Source of the DNA: Oscillospiraceae bacterium
GTDB lineage: Bacteria > Bacillota > Clostridia > Oscillospirales > Ruminococcaceae
DNA: 64,000 bases
Direction of reading: 5' to 3'
NCBI GenBank assembly: GCA_017432285.1
Contig: JAFRJM010000016.1
Coordinates: 1 to 64,000 of the forward strand
Position 1 is the stretch's first letter. Every line of letters starts with the position of its first letter. A program made the position numbers and the translations under genes. Of this stretch, positions 36,242 to 45,864 are shown piece by piece. The notes beneath the pieces were generated by a model that was given only the letters and a program-made list of their open reading frames with translations, did no database searches and had not been told where the DNA came from.

Positions 36242-36643
36242 ATGGAAGGAATCGAAAAAGTATATCAGTTTTTAGATGAAGCAAAAACATATTATCTTGC
36301 GACCGTGGAAGGCGATCAGCCAAGAGTGCGTCCGTTCGGCACTGCTTTGCTGTATAACGGAAAGCTGTATATTCAGACAGGGAAGATAAAGCCTGTGTCC
36401 AAACAGCTTGCAGCAAATCCAAAAGCGGAGATCTGTGCATTTCACAACGGAACATGGGTACGTATAGCGGGAGAGCTGATCAATGATGACGACCGCGATG
36501 CCAAAGTAGCTATGCTGGAAAAGAACCCGAACCTGAAGAACATGTATAGTGCTGATGACGACAATACTCAGGTGCTGTATTTCAGGAATGCTACAGCGAC
36601 ATTCAGTTCTTTCACAGCACCTCCGGAAGTAATCACGTTCTAA
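36242..36643 (+). CDS. Pyridoxamine 5'-phosphate oxidase-like (FMN-binding split barrel) protein
   Basis: A 133-residue protein of the PNPOx-like split-barrel family: YYLATVEGDQPRVRPFG, LYNGKLYIQTGKIKPV and AEICAFHNGTWVRIAGE. Such proteins bind FMN or F420 and act as small reductases; the substrate is unknown. AAGGAGATACTGCT precedes the ATG and TATAAT lies at 36166-36171. It is a single-gene unit convergent with clpB. Confidence 0.85.
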   Translation: MEGIEKVYQFLDEAKTYYLATVEGDQPRVRPFGTALLYNGKLYIQTGKIKPVSKQLAANPKAEICAFHNGTWVRIAGELINDDDRDAKVAMLEKNPNLKNMYSADDDNTQVLYFRNATATFSSFTAPPEVITF

Positions 36644-36675
36644 ACGAATTGTTTTTTAAACGTTAGAAAAGCAGT

Positions 36676-36711
36676 ACAGGCGCAGTATGAAACTGCGCCT
36701 GTATATCTTTT
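36676..36711. terminator. Terminator between convergent genes
   Basis: A perfect 11-bp stem, ACAGGCGCAGT with ACTGCGCCTGT, loop ATGAA. ATATCTTTT follows on the plus strand and ACTGCTTTTCT on the minus strand, so it can serve both the PNPOx-like gene and clpB. Confidence 0.85.
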
Positions 36712-36719
36712 GTGAGATG

Positions 36720-39323
36720 TTATCTTATCGAAGCGATGATCTCCTCGCCTTGAGCATCCAATACGATAGTAGAATCCGGAGAAGGATCCTGCATCAGTAT
36801 GCACTTTGCGATCGCCGTTTCAACTGCGGACTGCAGATAACGTTTCAGCGGACGTGCGCCGAATATAGGATCGTAGCCTTTGTCAGCAATGAGTCTCTTT
36901 GCAGCTTCGGTAGTCTCGAGCTTGAGCTGACGCTCAGCAAGACGTTTTGCAAGCGCGTTGAGCTGCAGATCAGCGATCTGACTTATCTCATCAGCAGACA
37001 GAGGTTTGTAGCATACAGTTTCATCTATCCTGTTGAGGAATTCGGGGCGGAAGCTGCGCTTGAGAAGCGTGTCGATCTGCTGACGAGCGTCTTCTCTAAT
37101 TTCTCCGTTCTCAATACCATCCAGCAGTATGTCGCTGCCCAGGTTGGAAGTCATGATAAGAATGGTATTTTTGAAGTCGACCGTACGTCCCTGACTGTCC
37201 GTAATGCGTCCGTCGTCAAGCACCTGAAGAAGCACATTGAATACATCCGGATGAGCCTTTTCTATCTCATCGAAAAGGACAACACAATATGGTTTGCGTC
37301 TGACGGCCTCTGTTAACTGGCCGCCTTCATCATATCCTACATATCCTGGAGGCGCTCCGATGAGTCTGGATACGGAGAATTTCTCCATATACTCGCTCAT
37401 GTCGATGCGGACCATGTTCTTTTCGTCATCGAACAATGATTCGGCTACTGCCTTTGCAAGCTCTGTTTTGCCTACACCGGTAGGACCAAGGAACAGGAAG
37501 GAACCAATAGGTCTGTTTTCATCGCGGATACCAGCACGGGAGCGGAGAATAGCCTCTGACACTTTCTGAACTGCCTCATCCTGACCGATGACCCGTTTAT
37601 GAAGTATCTCTGGAAGACGCAGGAGTTTCTCGCGTTCGCCTTCAAGCAGCTTGGATACCGGGATCCCGGTCCAACGTGATACGACATCAGCAATCTCCTC
37701 ATCTGTTACACGGTCGCGGAGGAGTTTGTCTGCTTTGCCTATGCGGTCTTCTGCTTTTTGCTCTTCCTCCTCAAGATGTTTCTGGAGTTCAGGAAGCCTG
37801 CCGTATTTAAGCTCTGCCGCGCGGTTCAGATCATATTCGCGCTGTGCCTTGTCGATCTCAGCATTTGTCTGCTCTATCTGTGTACGCAGATCCTGAACAG
37901 CTCCTATGGAGTCCTTTTCATTCTGCCAGCGCGCTTTCATCTCGTTGAACTGATCGCGCAGATGGGCGATATCTTTCTGGATCTCTTCCAAATGGGAAGC
38001 AGACAGTTTATCTGTTTCTTTCTTAAGGGCTGCTTCCTCGATCTCAAGCTGCATGATCTTTCTGGATATCTCATCCATCTCTGTCGGCATGGAATCCATC
38101 TCCGTACGGATCATTGCGCAAGCCTCATCCACCAGGTCTATTGCCTTATCCGGGAGGAAACGGTCAGAGATGTATCTGTTTGAGAGGACTGCTGCAGCGA
38201 TAAGAGCGCTGTCTGTGATCTTCACTCCGTGGAAGACTTCATATCTTTCTTTAAGTCCGCGGAGGATGGAGATGGCATCTTCAACAGAAGGTTCATCGAT
38301 CATTACCGGCTGGAATCTACGTTCCAGAGCAGCATCTTTTTCCACATACTTGCGGTATTCGTCAAGCGTTGTGGCTCCTATACAGTGTAATTCACCGCGC
38401 GCAAGCATAGGCTTCAGAAGGTTGCCTGCATCCATACTTCCTTCGGTTTTTCCTGCACCGACGATGGTGTGCAGCTCATCGATGAAGAGGATTATCTTTC
38501 CGTCGCTCCTCTTGATCTCAGCCAGTACAGCTTTGAGACGTTCCTCGAATTCACCGCGGAATTTCGCTCCCGCAATAAGGGCTCCCATATCAAGAGAGAA
38601 TATCCTGCGGTCTTTAAGCGATGTCGGAACATCTCCGCGGACTATCCTCTGTGCAAGGCCTTCCGCAATAGCAGTTTTGCCTACACCTGGTTCACCGATA
38701 AGAACAGGATTGTTCTTGCTCTTTCTTGTCAGGATTCGTATAACGTCTCTGATCTCACTGTCCCTGCCTATGACCGGATCGAGTTTCTGCTGTTCAGCGA
38801 GGGATACTAGATCCTGGCCGTATTTTTTTAGAACATCATAGGTGTCTTCAGGGTTGTTGCTTGTGACACGGGTTCCGCCGCGTACCTCAGACAGCACCTG
38901 AAGGAAGATGTCCTTGGTTATGTTGTTCCGCTGCAGGAACTGCGCTACTGCTCCGGATGCATTCTCTATCAGTGCAAGCATTACATGTTCAACTGATACA
39001 TAATCATCCTTCATGTTGGATGCGGACTTTTCGGCCTGCATCAGTATCTGCTCTACGTTTCTTGATACATATACATTTGATATATCACTGACAGAGCCTG
39101 ATACTCTCGGCAGTCTTCCGCAGAGTTCCTCTGCCTGTTCGGTCAAAACGGAAACGTTCTGATTCATTTTTGTCAGTAACTGTGGGATCAGACCGTCATC
39201 CTGAGTGAGCAGTGAAAGCAAAAGATGTTCTGTCTCGATCTGTTGGCTTCCGTACTCCTTGGAGATTGTCTGCGCGGAGCGGATCGCCTCTAACGTTTTT
39301 TCTGTGTATTTTTCAGCGTTCAT
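36720..39323 (-). CDS. clpB: ATP-dependent disaggregase ClpB
   Basis: An 867-residue AAA+ chaperone that pulls proteins out of aggregates together with DnaK. The N-domain starts [14 protein letters not shown]. Walker A of the first ATPase domain is GEPGVGKTA; a long coiled-coil middle domain follows (about 405-525), and the second Walker A is GPTGVGKTE. The frame continues to 39383, but GGAGG lies just before ATG 39323 and the promoter and CIRCE operator are upstream. No IGF/IGL tripeptide for ClpP binding was noticed, as expected for ClpB. Confidence 0.97.
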   Translation of the reverse strand: MNAEKYTEKTLEAIRSAQTISKEYGSQQIETEHLLLSLLTQDDGLIPQLLTKMNQNVSVLTEQAEELCGRLPRVSGSVSDISNVYVSRNVEQILMQAEKSASNMKDDYVSVEHVMLALIENASGAVAQFLQRNNITKDIFLQVLSEVRGGTRVTSNNPEDTYDVLKKYGQDLVSLAEQQKLDPVIGRDSEIRDVIRILTRKSKNNPVLIGEPGVGKTAIAEGLAQRIVRGDVPTSLKDRRIFSLDMGALIAGAKFRGEFEERLKAVLAEIKRSDGKIILFIDELHTIVGAGKTEGSMDAGNLLKPMLARGELHCIGATTLDEYRKYVEKDAALERRFQPVMIDEPSVEDAISILRGLKERYEVFHGVKITDSALIAAAVLSNRYISDRFLPDKAIDLVDEACAMIRTEMDSMPTEMDEISRKIMQLEIEEAALKKETDKLSASHLEEIQKDIAHLRDQFNEMKARWQNEKDSIGAVQDLRTQIEQTNAEIDKAQREYDLNRAAELKYGRLPELQKHLEEEEQKAEDRIGKADKLLRDRVTDEEIADVVSRWTGIPVSKLLEGEREKLLRLPEILHKRVIGQDEAVQKVSEAILRSRAGIRDENRPIGSFLFLGPTGVGKTELAKAVAESLFDDEKNMVRIDMSEYMEKFSVSRLIGAPPGYVGYDEGGQLTEAVRRKPYCVVLFDEIEKAHPDVFNVLLQVLDDGRITDSQGRTVDFKNTILIMTSNLGSDILLDGIENGEIREDARQQIDTLLKRSFRPEFLNRIDETVCYKPLSADEISQIADLQLNALAKRLAERQLKLETTEAAKRLIADKGYDPIFGARPLKRYLQSAVETAIAKCILMQDPSPDSTIVLDAQGEEIIASIR

Positions 39324-39354
39324 ACGATCGCCTCCTTTTCTCTTATTCGACAGT

Positions 39355-39383
39355 ATTCTAACACCAAAATTAGCACTCGTCAA
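39355..39383 (-). promoter_or_regulatory. clpB promoter
   Basis: On the minus strand TTGACG (39383-39378) and TAGAAT (39360-39355) are 17 bases apart. The -35 box lies within the CIRCE element, so a bound repressor would block polymerase. Confidence 0.85.
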
Positions 39384-39396
39384 TAGAGAGTGCTAA
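39370..39396. promoter_or_regulatory. CIRCE operator (HrcA binding site)
   Basis: TTAGCACTC - 9 bases - GAGTGCTAA (39370-39378 and 39388-39396) matches the CIRCE consensus exactly. HrcA repression of clpB during normal growth and release on heat shock is expected. Confidence 0.95.
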
Positions 39397-39432
39397 TTAT
39401 TTTTGATATTTATTTTTTGAGTGTGACAACTG

Positions 39433-40395
39433 TCAGACTATGATGCCGTCCCTCATAATGCAGATATCATCTGCCCAGATTGTCGGTCTGTGAGTGACTA
39501 TATCGAAATGACCGGCGGCCTGCTGCTGTCCTCCTAAAGTGATATTGCGGCCCATCCCTATGTGGAAAGTACCATATGTTGATTCATCTTCGATATAGGA
39601 GACTCCGCGGCATTTGGAAAGCGCATTGAGCCCGATTCCCAGTTCACCGTTGATCCACATAGTGTCATCCCCAAAGGATTCGATGTATTCCTTGAGTCGT
39701 ACAGCATCATAATGGTCGTCCAGGATATGAAGCCTGCCATCGTGGAATTCGATATGGATCGGCTTTTCTACTGTACCGATATATCCCAATGACCCGTCAA
39801 GGATAAGTGTGCCTTCAGTGGCATTCTCTATTGGTGCGACATAGACCTCGAAACTGCTACTGCTTACCTGACCGGCTTTGTTCGTCATGCCATTGTAAAG
39901 TCCAGGTTTTCTTCCTTCGATCCTGAACGTGATATCGGTACCAAGTTCAGTAGTGATGTGGACGCTTTTGGCTTTGCGAAGATTCTTTAGAAGTTTTTTG
40001 CCCATCTTTGCCGCCCATCTGCAGTCCATGGCTATGAAATCGTTCTCCAAAAGCGATGTTCCGTCGGAGCAGGAGAGGGGGAGAGATAGAAATCTGACTC
40101 CTTTTGATGTGGCAGTTTTGACCGCAGGAGCTGTGATAAATGAGTTGTCAGTTGCACCTATGATCGCATTTGCTCTGCAGAATTGCTCCTCAAGATCCTG
40201 GATGACAGTACCTTCCTGAACATCATCGGCATCCAGGATTATTGTTTTTACCACTGCGTCGCTGGATCTTGCCCACCGGTCAACGGCATCCGCTTCGCGG
40301 GTGTGCGTTTCATCCGTGACGAAGAGGATAAGCTCGTCCCGATCCACCTCCAGCCAGCGGTTCATGATTATCGATACGCCGGTCTCAATATACAT
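39433..40395 (-). CDS. M29-like aminopeptidase (COG2309)
   Basis: A 320-residue protein resembling the leucyl aminopeptidase/aminopeptidase T (M29) and NicX-like family. Seen are IIGATDNSFITAPAV, TTELGTDITFRIEGR, INGELGIGLN with a likely metal-binding glutamate, and AAGHFDIVTHRPTI with a likely metal-binding histidine. GGAGGACGCC precedes ATG 40395; the frame opening upstream at 40434 lacks a site. It is a single minus-strand gene between clpB and the DUF969 cluster; the substrate is unknown. Confidence 0.7.
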   Translation of the reverse strand: MYIETGVSIIMNRWLEVDRDELILFVTDETHTREADAVDRWARSSDAVVKTIILDADDVQEGTVIQDLEEQFCRANAIIGATDNSFITAPAVKTATSKGVRFLSLPLSCSDGTSLLENDFIAMDCRWAAKMGKKLLKNLRKAKSVHITTELGTDITFRIEGRKPGLYNGMTNKAGQVSSSSFEVYVAPIENATEGTLILDGSLGYIGTVEKPIHIEFHDGRLHILDDHYDAVRLKEYIESFGDDTMWINGELGIGLNALSKCRGVSYIEDESTYGTFHIGMGRNITLGGQQQAAGHFDIVTHRPTIWADDICIMRDGIIV

Positions 40396-40499
40396 GGCGT
40401 CCTCCGTGTGTATATGTAATGTTATAATAAACAAATAGTATGATGTGTTTTACAGCAAATATGTCTGTCGTTCACAATTTATTCAAAAACGATTGATTT

Positions 40500-40528
40500 T
40501 TGACCTTAACAATGGTATATTGTATCAT
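40500..40528 (+). promoter_or_regulatory. Promoter before the 138-residue membrane protein
   Basis: TTGACC (40500-40505) and TATCAT (40523-40528) with a 17-base spacer. A GCGC-N6-GCGC stem lies in the short leader. Confidence 0.65.
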
Positions 40529-40565
40529 ATCTTTTTAGCGCATTAAAGCGCAGAAAGGGTATTTG

Positions 40566-40982
40566 ATGGCACAAAAGAAGCAGGTGCTTCCTGTTTACGA
40601 CTTTGATAAGCCTATCAGGATCACCAGATTCCGTTCAGGTGGGCTGGATATACTGTTTTATTCCGCACTGCTTGGGATCATAACTACAGTGATGATGTTC
40701 ATCCTGTTCTGGAGAGAAGGACACTTCGTCTTTGAGTTTACTCTCGGAAGGACACTTATCTGCCTTCCTTTGGCTATGATAGCATTGATCCTTATCCAGA
40801 TGCTCCGGGAGATACGCACGTTCACAACAGCATTGCTCAAGAAAAGCACATGGTCCATTGAAGAGCTGATGGAACTTACAGGAAAAGATCGGAAAGAAAC
40901 AGAGAGGATAATATCAAGAGTCCTTGAAGTGAGCTTCGTCGTCGAGATGTCCTGCATCAAGAATGCGGACGAATTAGGTTAA
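40566..40982 (+). CDS. Membrane protein with a C-terminal winged-helix-like part, unknown
   Basis: A 138-residue protein with two transmembrane helices (about 30-50 and 63-83) and a cytoplasmic C-terminal region (STWSIEELMELTGKDRKETERIISRVLE) that looks like a small helix-turn-helix. I do not recognise a family. It lies 47 bases upstream of the DUF969-DUF979-pcp genes and may share their transcript. AAAGGG precedes the ATG. Confidence 0.7.
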   Translation: MAQKKQVLPVYDFDKPIRITRFRSGGLDILFYSALLGIITTVMMFILFWREGHFVFEFTLGRTLICLPLAMIALILIQMLREIRTFTTALLKKSTWSIEELMELTGKDRKETERIISRVLEVSFVVEMSCIKNADELG

Positions 40983-41029
40983 TCAACGCAATTGTGCGCG
41001 GATTATATATTTTAAAAAGGAGTGAGAGA

Positions 41030-41713
41030 ATGGAAATCATTAAACTCATCGGTGTTGTGATCGTTGTTGTTGGCTTCGCGCTTAAATTCGACACAATCGC
41101 AACCGTTGTCGTTGCCGGTATTGCCACTGGTCTGGTAGCCGGAATGACTCCCATGGAGATTCTCACTACTCTGGGAACCTCCTTTGTCAGCCAGAGAACA
41201 GCGACATTGTTCGTCCTTACTCTGCCTGCAATTGGTATCTGCGAGCGCTATGGCTTGAAAGAGAAAGCCATCGACTTCATTCGCAGTATCAAGAATGCAA
41301 CGACTGGCCGTGTCATTATCATTTATGAATTGATCCGTACCTTTGCTGCTGCATTCTCCGTCCGTCTTGGCGGCCACCCGCAGTTCGTCCGTCCTGTTGT
41401 CGTTCCGATGGCAGAAGGTGCTGCAGCTGCTAAATACGGTGAAATCACTGACGACGTTTCCGATATGATTCGCGGTGCATCTGCTGGTTCAGAAAACTAT
41501 GGTAACTTCTTTGCACAGAACTGCTTCATGGGTGCCTCCGGAACATTGCTGATCGTTTCTACATTGGTAGAGCAGGGATATGATGTCACTGCAGCCCAGA
41601 TCGCAGCATGGTCCTGGCCGATCGCAATCATCTCTATCGTAGTCGGCGCAGTCCGCGCTTTCCTGCTTGACAAGAAGCTTGAGAAGCTCGCCGGAGAAAG
41701 GAGTGCAAAATGA
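41030..41713 (+). CDS. DUF969 family membrane protein
   Basis: A 227-residue polytopic membrane protein with the DUF969 pattern: IGVVIVVVGFALKFDTIATVV, LTLPAIGICERYGLKEKA and SVRLGGHPQFVRPVVVPMAE. DUF969 and DUF979 proteins occur as adjacent pairs beside pyroglutamyl peptidase or 5-oxoprolinase genes, which has led to the idea that the pair transports 5-oxoproline or related compounds. AAAAGGAGTGAGAGA precedes the ATG. It overlaps DUF979 by four bases. Confidence 0.9.
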   Translation: MEIIKLIGVVIVVVGFALKFDTIATVVVAGIATGLVAGMTPMEILTTLGTSFVSQRTATLFVLTLPAIGICERYGLKEKAIDFIRSIKNATTGRVIIIYELIRTFAAAFSVRLGGHPQFVRPVVVPMAEGAAAAKYGEITDDVSDMIRGASAGSENYGNFFAQNCFMGASGTLLIVSTLVEQGYDVTAAQIAAWSWPIAIISIVVGAVRAFLLDKKLEKLAGERSAK

Positions 41714-42651
41714 ACGCTGGACAAATTTTAGCTGAAGTTTTTTACACCCTTATCGGTATCGTCTTCATCCTTGTCGGCCTTAAGGCTCTTAAGGATCCCG
41801 GTGCTCAGAAGAAGGGCACAACTGCTGCTTTCTGGTTCCTGTTGGCTTTCACATTCATTTGTGGCAACTGGATCCCCAAGTGGCTCGTAGGCCTTGCAAT
41901 CGTTGCTATGGCTGTTTTGACCGGAATTAAAGGCGTCGTACAGAGCGCAAGCGATGTACCGGATCCAAAAGTAGTCCGTGAGCGCGCCGACAAATTCGGT
42001 TACAAGATCTTCATCCCCGCTTTGAGCCTTGCTCTTTCCGCTGTTGTTCTTTCAACACTCGGATCCAAAGTACCGGCTCTCAGCTGGATCACAGCAAACA
42101 ACTCCATCTGCCTTGCAGGTCTTATCGCACTTTGCGTAGTACTTGCAATGACAAAAGCAGATCCCAAGTATGCAGTTGTTGACGGAACACGCCTTATGGA
42201 CAACGTTGGTCCTACAGGTATCCTCCCGCAGCTCCTGTCTGCTCTTGGTTCTCTGTTCACCGCAGCTGGTGTTGGCACTGTTATTGCAAACGGCGTTGCT
42301 GCTGTTGTTCCTGAAGGAAACAAATTCATTGCCTGCTTGGTATACTGTGTCGCAATGGCACTGTTCACCATCATCATGGGCAACGGCTTCGCAGCATTCT
42401 CCGTTATCACAGTTGGTATCGGTATTCCGTTCCTTATCATGCAGGGTGCAAACCCCATCGTTGTCGGTGCTCTTGGCTTGACAGCAGGATATTGCGGAAC
42501 ACTTTGCACACCAATGGCTGCAAACTTCAACATCATGCCTGCAGCTTTGCTGGAAGTTAAGAATAAATATGCGATCATCAAGAGCCAGGTGCCGGTTGCA
42601 CTTTGCATGCTTGCGATCCATGTAGTTCTGATGTACCTGTTTGCATTCTAA
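41710..42651 (+). CDS. DUF979 family membrane protein
   Basis: A 313-residue polytopic membrane protein matching DUF979, with about nine hydrophobic segments and conserved stretches such as NSICLAGLIALCVVLAMTKA, GVGTVIANGVAAVVPEGN and MGNGFAAFSVITVGIGIP. It is the partner of DUF969 and probably forms one permease with it. Pyroglutamyl peptidase follows 71 bases later. Confidence 0.9.
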   Translation: MNAGQILAEVFYTLIGIVFILVGLKALKDPGAQKKGTTAAFWFLLAFTFICGNWIPKWLVGLAIVAMAVLTGIKGVVQSASDVPDPKVVRERADKFGYKIFIPALSLALSAVVLSTLGSKVPALSWITANNSICLAGLIALCVVLAMTKADPKYAVVDGTRLMDNVGPTGILPQLLSALGSLFTAAGVGTVIANGVAAVVPEGNKFIACLVYCVAMALFTIIMGNGFAAFSVITVGIGIPFLIMQGANPIVVGALGLTAGYCGTLCTPMAANFNIMPAALLEVKNKYAIIKSQVPVALCMLAIHVVLMYLFAF

Positions 42652-42665
42652 TCTATTGACATTAG

Positions 42666-42700
42666 ATACCGCGCGCGGAGTTACATCCGATGCGCGGTAT
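42666..42700 (+). terminator. Hairpin between DUF979 and pcp (weak terminator or processing site)
   Basis: ATACCGCGC (42666-42674) pairs with GCGCGGTAT (42692-42700) around a 17-base loop, followed by TTGTC rather than a long T-run. It may attenuate or punctuate the transcript between the permease genes and pcp. Confidence 0.5.
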
Positions 42701-42722
42701 TTGTCAAAAAAGGAGAAACCTT

Positions 42723-43364
42723 ATGAAAGTATTATTGACTGCTTTTGATCCATTCGGCGGCGAACCTGTCAACCCTGCACAGGAAGCTGTGGAAGCTGTT
42801 GCTGATTGCGTTGCTGGAGCAGAAGTTGTGAAATGCATCGTCCCGACTGTTTTCGGAAGATCCGTTGAAACTGTTTACGAAGCGATGAAACGTGAAAAAC
42901 CGGATGTCACGTTCTGCATTGGCCAGGCAGGCGGCAGGATCGGCCTTACTCCGGAGCGCGTAGCTATCAACCTCAACGATGCGAGGATTCCGGATAATGA
43001 CGGCCAACAGCCGCTGGACGAGGTTATTTTTGAAGATGGTAAAAACGCATACTTCACTTCTCTTCCGGTAAAGGCTATGGTTGAGAAGATCAAGGAGGCA
43101 GGAATTCCTGCAAGTGTTTCCTATACAGCAGGTACCTTTGTGTGCAACCATCTTATGTATGGTGTCCTGTACCATATCTCCAAAGAGTTCCCCGGAATGC
43201 GCGGCGGATTCATGCATGTTCCGTATCTGCATGAGCAGGTCCTTAAGAAACCCAACACCCCATCTCTTTCCAAGGATGACATCGTGAAGGGTATCGAGGC
43301 CGCGATCACAGCGATCGTAGAGAACACGAAGGATGCTGCAGTTCAGGGCGAAAATCTTGACTGA
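42723..43364 (+). CDS. pcp: Pyrrolidone-carboxylate peptidase
   Basis: A 213-residue cysteine peptidase that removes N-terminal pyroglutamate. The catalytic triad is visible as Glu78 (TPERVAIN), Cys141 ([15 protein letters not shown]) and His165 ([12 protein letters not shown]). AAAAAAGGAGAAACC precedes the ATG; the upstream frame from 42690 lies in the hairpin. Together with DUF969 and DUF979 it suggests uptake or release of pyroglutamyl compounds. Confidence 0.96.
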   Translation: MKVLLTAFDPFGGEPVNPAQEAVEAVADCVAGAEVVKCIVPTVFGRSVETVYEAMKREKPDVTFCIGQAGGRIGLTPERVAINLNDARIPDNDGQQPLDEVIFEDGKNAYFTSLPVKAMVEKIKEAGIPASVSYTAGTFVCNHLMYGVLYHISKEFPGMRGGFMHVPYLHEQVLKKPNTPSLSKDDIVKGIEAAITAIVENTKDAAVQGENLD

Positions 43365-43385
43365 TATTTAAATTGTTAATAAAGA

Positions 43386-43425
43386 AGATGCTCAAGGATC
43401 AGATCCCTGAGCATCTTTTTTTCTT
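43386..43425 (+). terminator. Terminator after pcp
   Basis: AGATGCTCA (43386-43394) pairs with TGAGCATCT (43408-43416), extended by an inner GGAT/ATCC, and is followed by a T-rich run. The convergent DUF1015 gene ends at 43426. Confidence 0.92.
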
Positions 43426-44667
43426 TTAGATCTCGTGTATAAACAAGCCGCTTCGAAGTTTTGGTTCAAACCAGGTAGATTTTGGAGGCATCACTTCACC
43501 TGAATCCGCTATATCCATGAGGTCATCGATACATGTAGGATACATGGCAAATGCGATGGCGCCGTCGTAGCGATCCGCAGTCTCTTTAAGTGCAGAGATC
43601 CCTTTTATCCCGCCGACGAACTCGATACGTCTGTCTGTCCGAGGATCTTTTATCCCAAGGATAGGGGACAGGACCAGTTCCTGCAACATCGATACATCCA
43701 GCCTGTCTACCGTAGACTTCCTTTCATTCAGTACTTCTTCCTTAATAGTAATGCAGTACCATTTTGAACTCATATACATATGCGCTGAGCCCCTGGTTTG
43801 AGGTTCACACATTTCCCGAAGCGGAGTTACATCATAGTTTGCTTTCAGCTGATTCAGCAGATCCTCGTCAGAGAGATCGTTATGATCCAGAACGACCCTG
43901 TTGCAGGAAAGGATCTCCAGTTCGTCGCTGGGGAAAAGAACAGAAAGGAACCAGTTGAACTCTTCTTCACCTGTATATCCGGGGTTCTGTTTCCTCATCT
44001 CGACTGCTGTCCTTACGGCAGCAGCGCTTCTGTGATGCCCGTCTGCGATATAAGTGTATGGGACCTGCTCAAATAGTTCTGTTATCTGCCTGCATAACAG
44101 AGGATCAGAAACTTTCCACACAGTGTGACAGATCCCATAATCTGCAGTGAAATCAAAGAGCGGTGCATCTTCCTGTATCGCTGCAAAAAGCTTTTTCAAT
44201 TCAGCAATCGGGCGGTATGTCAAAAAAATCGGACCGGTCTGTGCATGACAGGCATTTATGTGACGTACCCGGTCATCTTCCTTCTCAGTAACTGTATGCT
44301 CGTGCTGTTTGCATATCCCGTTGAGATAATCATCCACTGAAGAAAGCGCTACTAAACCGGTCTGAGAATGGCCGTTTCTGATAAGCCGGTAAAGATAGAA
44401 CGCCCTGTCATTATCCTTTTCCAGTATTCCGCTGTTTTTCCATTCGCTAAGGAGACTCGCAGCTTTGCTGTAGACCTCATCGGAATAAGGATTCGTTCCA
44501 ACAGGGAACATGGTCTCGGGCCTGACTATCTTTATAAAACTTAGCGGATTCGCTGCTGTGATCTCTCTTGCTTCTTCTTCGGTGATGACATCATTGGGAA
44601 GCGAAGAAACTACAGCTGCGTTGCCTGGGGAGGGCGCGAGAGCATAGAAGGGGCGAATTTGAGCCAT
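43426..44667 (-). CDS. DUF1015 family protein
   Basis: A 413-residue protein of the DUF1015 family (FYALAPSPGNAAVVSSLPNDVIT, LYRLIRNGHSQTGLVALSSVDDY, YIADGHHRSAAAV). The family's activity is unproven, though it commonly follows serine-biosynthesis genes, as here. Its start abuts the serA stop, so the three genes serC-serA-DUF1015 are coupled. A role in serine or phosphoserine metabolism is inferred. Confidence 0.88.
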   Translation of the reverse strand: MAQIRPFYALAPSPGNAAVVSSLPNDVITEEEAREITAANPLSFIKIVRPETMFPVGTNPYSDEVYSKAASLLSEWKNSGILEKDNDRAFYLYRLIRNGHSQTGLVALSSVDDYLNGICKQHEHTVTEKEDDRVRHINACHAQTGPIFLTYRPIAELKKLFAAIQEDAPLFDFTADYGICHTVWKVSDPLLCRQITELFEQVPYTYIADGHHRSAAAVRTAVEMRKQNPGYTGEEEFNWFLSVLFPSDELEILSCNRVVLDHNDLSDEDLLNQLKANYDVTPLREMCEPQTRGSAHMYMSSKWYCITIKEEVLNERKSTVDRLDVSMLQELVLSPILGIKDPRTDRRIEFVGGIKGISALKETADRYDGAIAFAMYPTCIDDLMDIADSGEVMPPKSTWFEPKLRSGLFIHEI

Positions 44668-45864
44668 TTAAAAGACCTCCTGGATTCTTTCTTTACCTTT
44701 AAGTACACGAACGCGCAGTACGCCGTTTATAGACTTGAGCTCCTTTACAGTATTTTCAGGAAGAGGATAAGACAAATCTATGATTGTATACGCATATTCA
44801 CCTTTTGCTTTGTTTTGCAATGTTTCAATATTGTGGTTTAGATCACCGAAAAATGTTGTGAACTGACGAAGCATATTCGGTATATTTCGGTGAAGAATGG
44901 CAACACGGGAAACTGTCTGGCATACTCCTGCATTTAAGTCAGGATAATTAACTGAATTGGTGATATTACCATTGTCAATATATTCCTGGAGCTGTCTTAC
45001 CGCCATTACTGCACAGTTGTCCTCAGATTCTTCTGTGGATGCACCTAGGTGAGGAAGGACAATGGTGTTGGGAAGATTTGCGACTACAGGAGTGGCAAAA
45101 TCTGTCACATATCTTGACACTTTTCCGGAGATTATTGCATCAGAAAGGGCATCCTCATCTACAAGTGTGTCTCGTGCAAAATTCAGTACACGCACTCCAT
45201 CCTTCATATGTGTGAAAGCAGTTTTATCGAGCATTCCTACAGTAGAAGAGGTGGCAGGCACATGTATCGTCACATAATCGCTGTTCTCGAACAATTCGGT
45301 CAATGAATCAGCAGGTTTTACATGACCAGAAAGTTTCCAGGCTGAGGAGACAGAAAGGAATGGGTCATAGCCGATGACTTTCATGCCAAGATCTAATGCC
45401 GAATTAGCTACAAGGACACCAATCGCCCCAAGGCCGATCACACCAAGAGTTTTCCCCAGGATCTCATTTCCGGCAAATGCTTTTTTTGCTTTTTCAGCAT
45501 CTTTAGAAATGTTGGGATCCTCTTTATTTTCTCTGATCCATTGAACGCCGCCAAGGATATCGCGTGAAGCCAGCATCAAGCCGGCAATGACCAATTCTTT
45601 AACACCGTTTGCATTGGCACCAGGCGTATTGAATACGACGATTCCTTCTTCTGAACAACGATTAAGAGGAATATTATCTACTCCAGCCCCTGCACGTGCG
45701 ATAGCACGGATATTTCCGGGAAAGTCCGTTTGTTTCAGATCTGCAGATCTTACAAGGAGCGCATCGGCCTCATCGATGGAAGAAACCAGACTGTAGTGTG
45801 AGGGCAATTCCTGAAGACCGACTTTGCTGATAGGATTACAGCAGTAGACTGTTCGTTTATCCAT
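44668..45864 (-). CDS. serA: D-3-phosphoglycerate dehydrogenase
   Basis: A 398-residue NAD-dependent dehydrogenase making 3-phosphohydroxypyruvate, the first step of serine synthesis. The Rossmann motif LGVIGLGAIGVLVAN (about 133-147), IARAGAGVDNIPL and LPHLGASTEESEDN with the catalytic histidine are present. A C-terminal ACT domain (about 325-398) may mediate serine feedback. Its start overlaps serC's stop by one base. Confidence 0.95.
   Translation of the reverse strand: MDKRTVYCCNPISKVGLQELPSHYSLVSSIDEADALLVRSADLKQTDFPGNIRAIARAGAGVDNIPLNRCSEEGIVVFNTPGANANGVKELVIAGLMLASRDILGGVQWIRENKEDPNISKDAEKAKKAFAGNEILGKTLGVIGLGAIGVLVANSALDLGMKVIGYDPFLSVSSAWKLSGHVKPADSLTELFENSDYVTIHVPATSSTVGMLDKTAFTHMKDGVRVLNFARDTLVDEDALSDAIISGKVSRYVTDFATPVVANLPNTIVLPHLGASTEESEDNCAVMAVRQLQEYIDNGNITNSVNYPDLNAGVCQTVSRVAILHRNIPNMLRQFTTFFGDLNHNIETLQNKAKGEYAYTIIDLSYPLPENTVKELKSINGVLRVRVLKGKERIQEVF

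Noticed and set aside
36687-37316. 209-codon plus-strand ORF antisense to clpB
   Set aside because: It mirrors the ClpB second ATPase domain in another frame and has no family signature. The same holds for 38053-38841.
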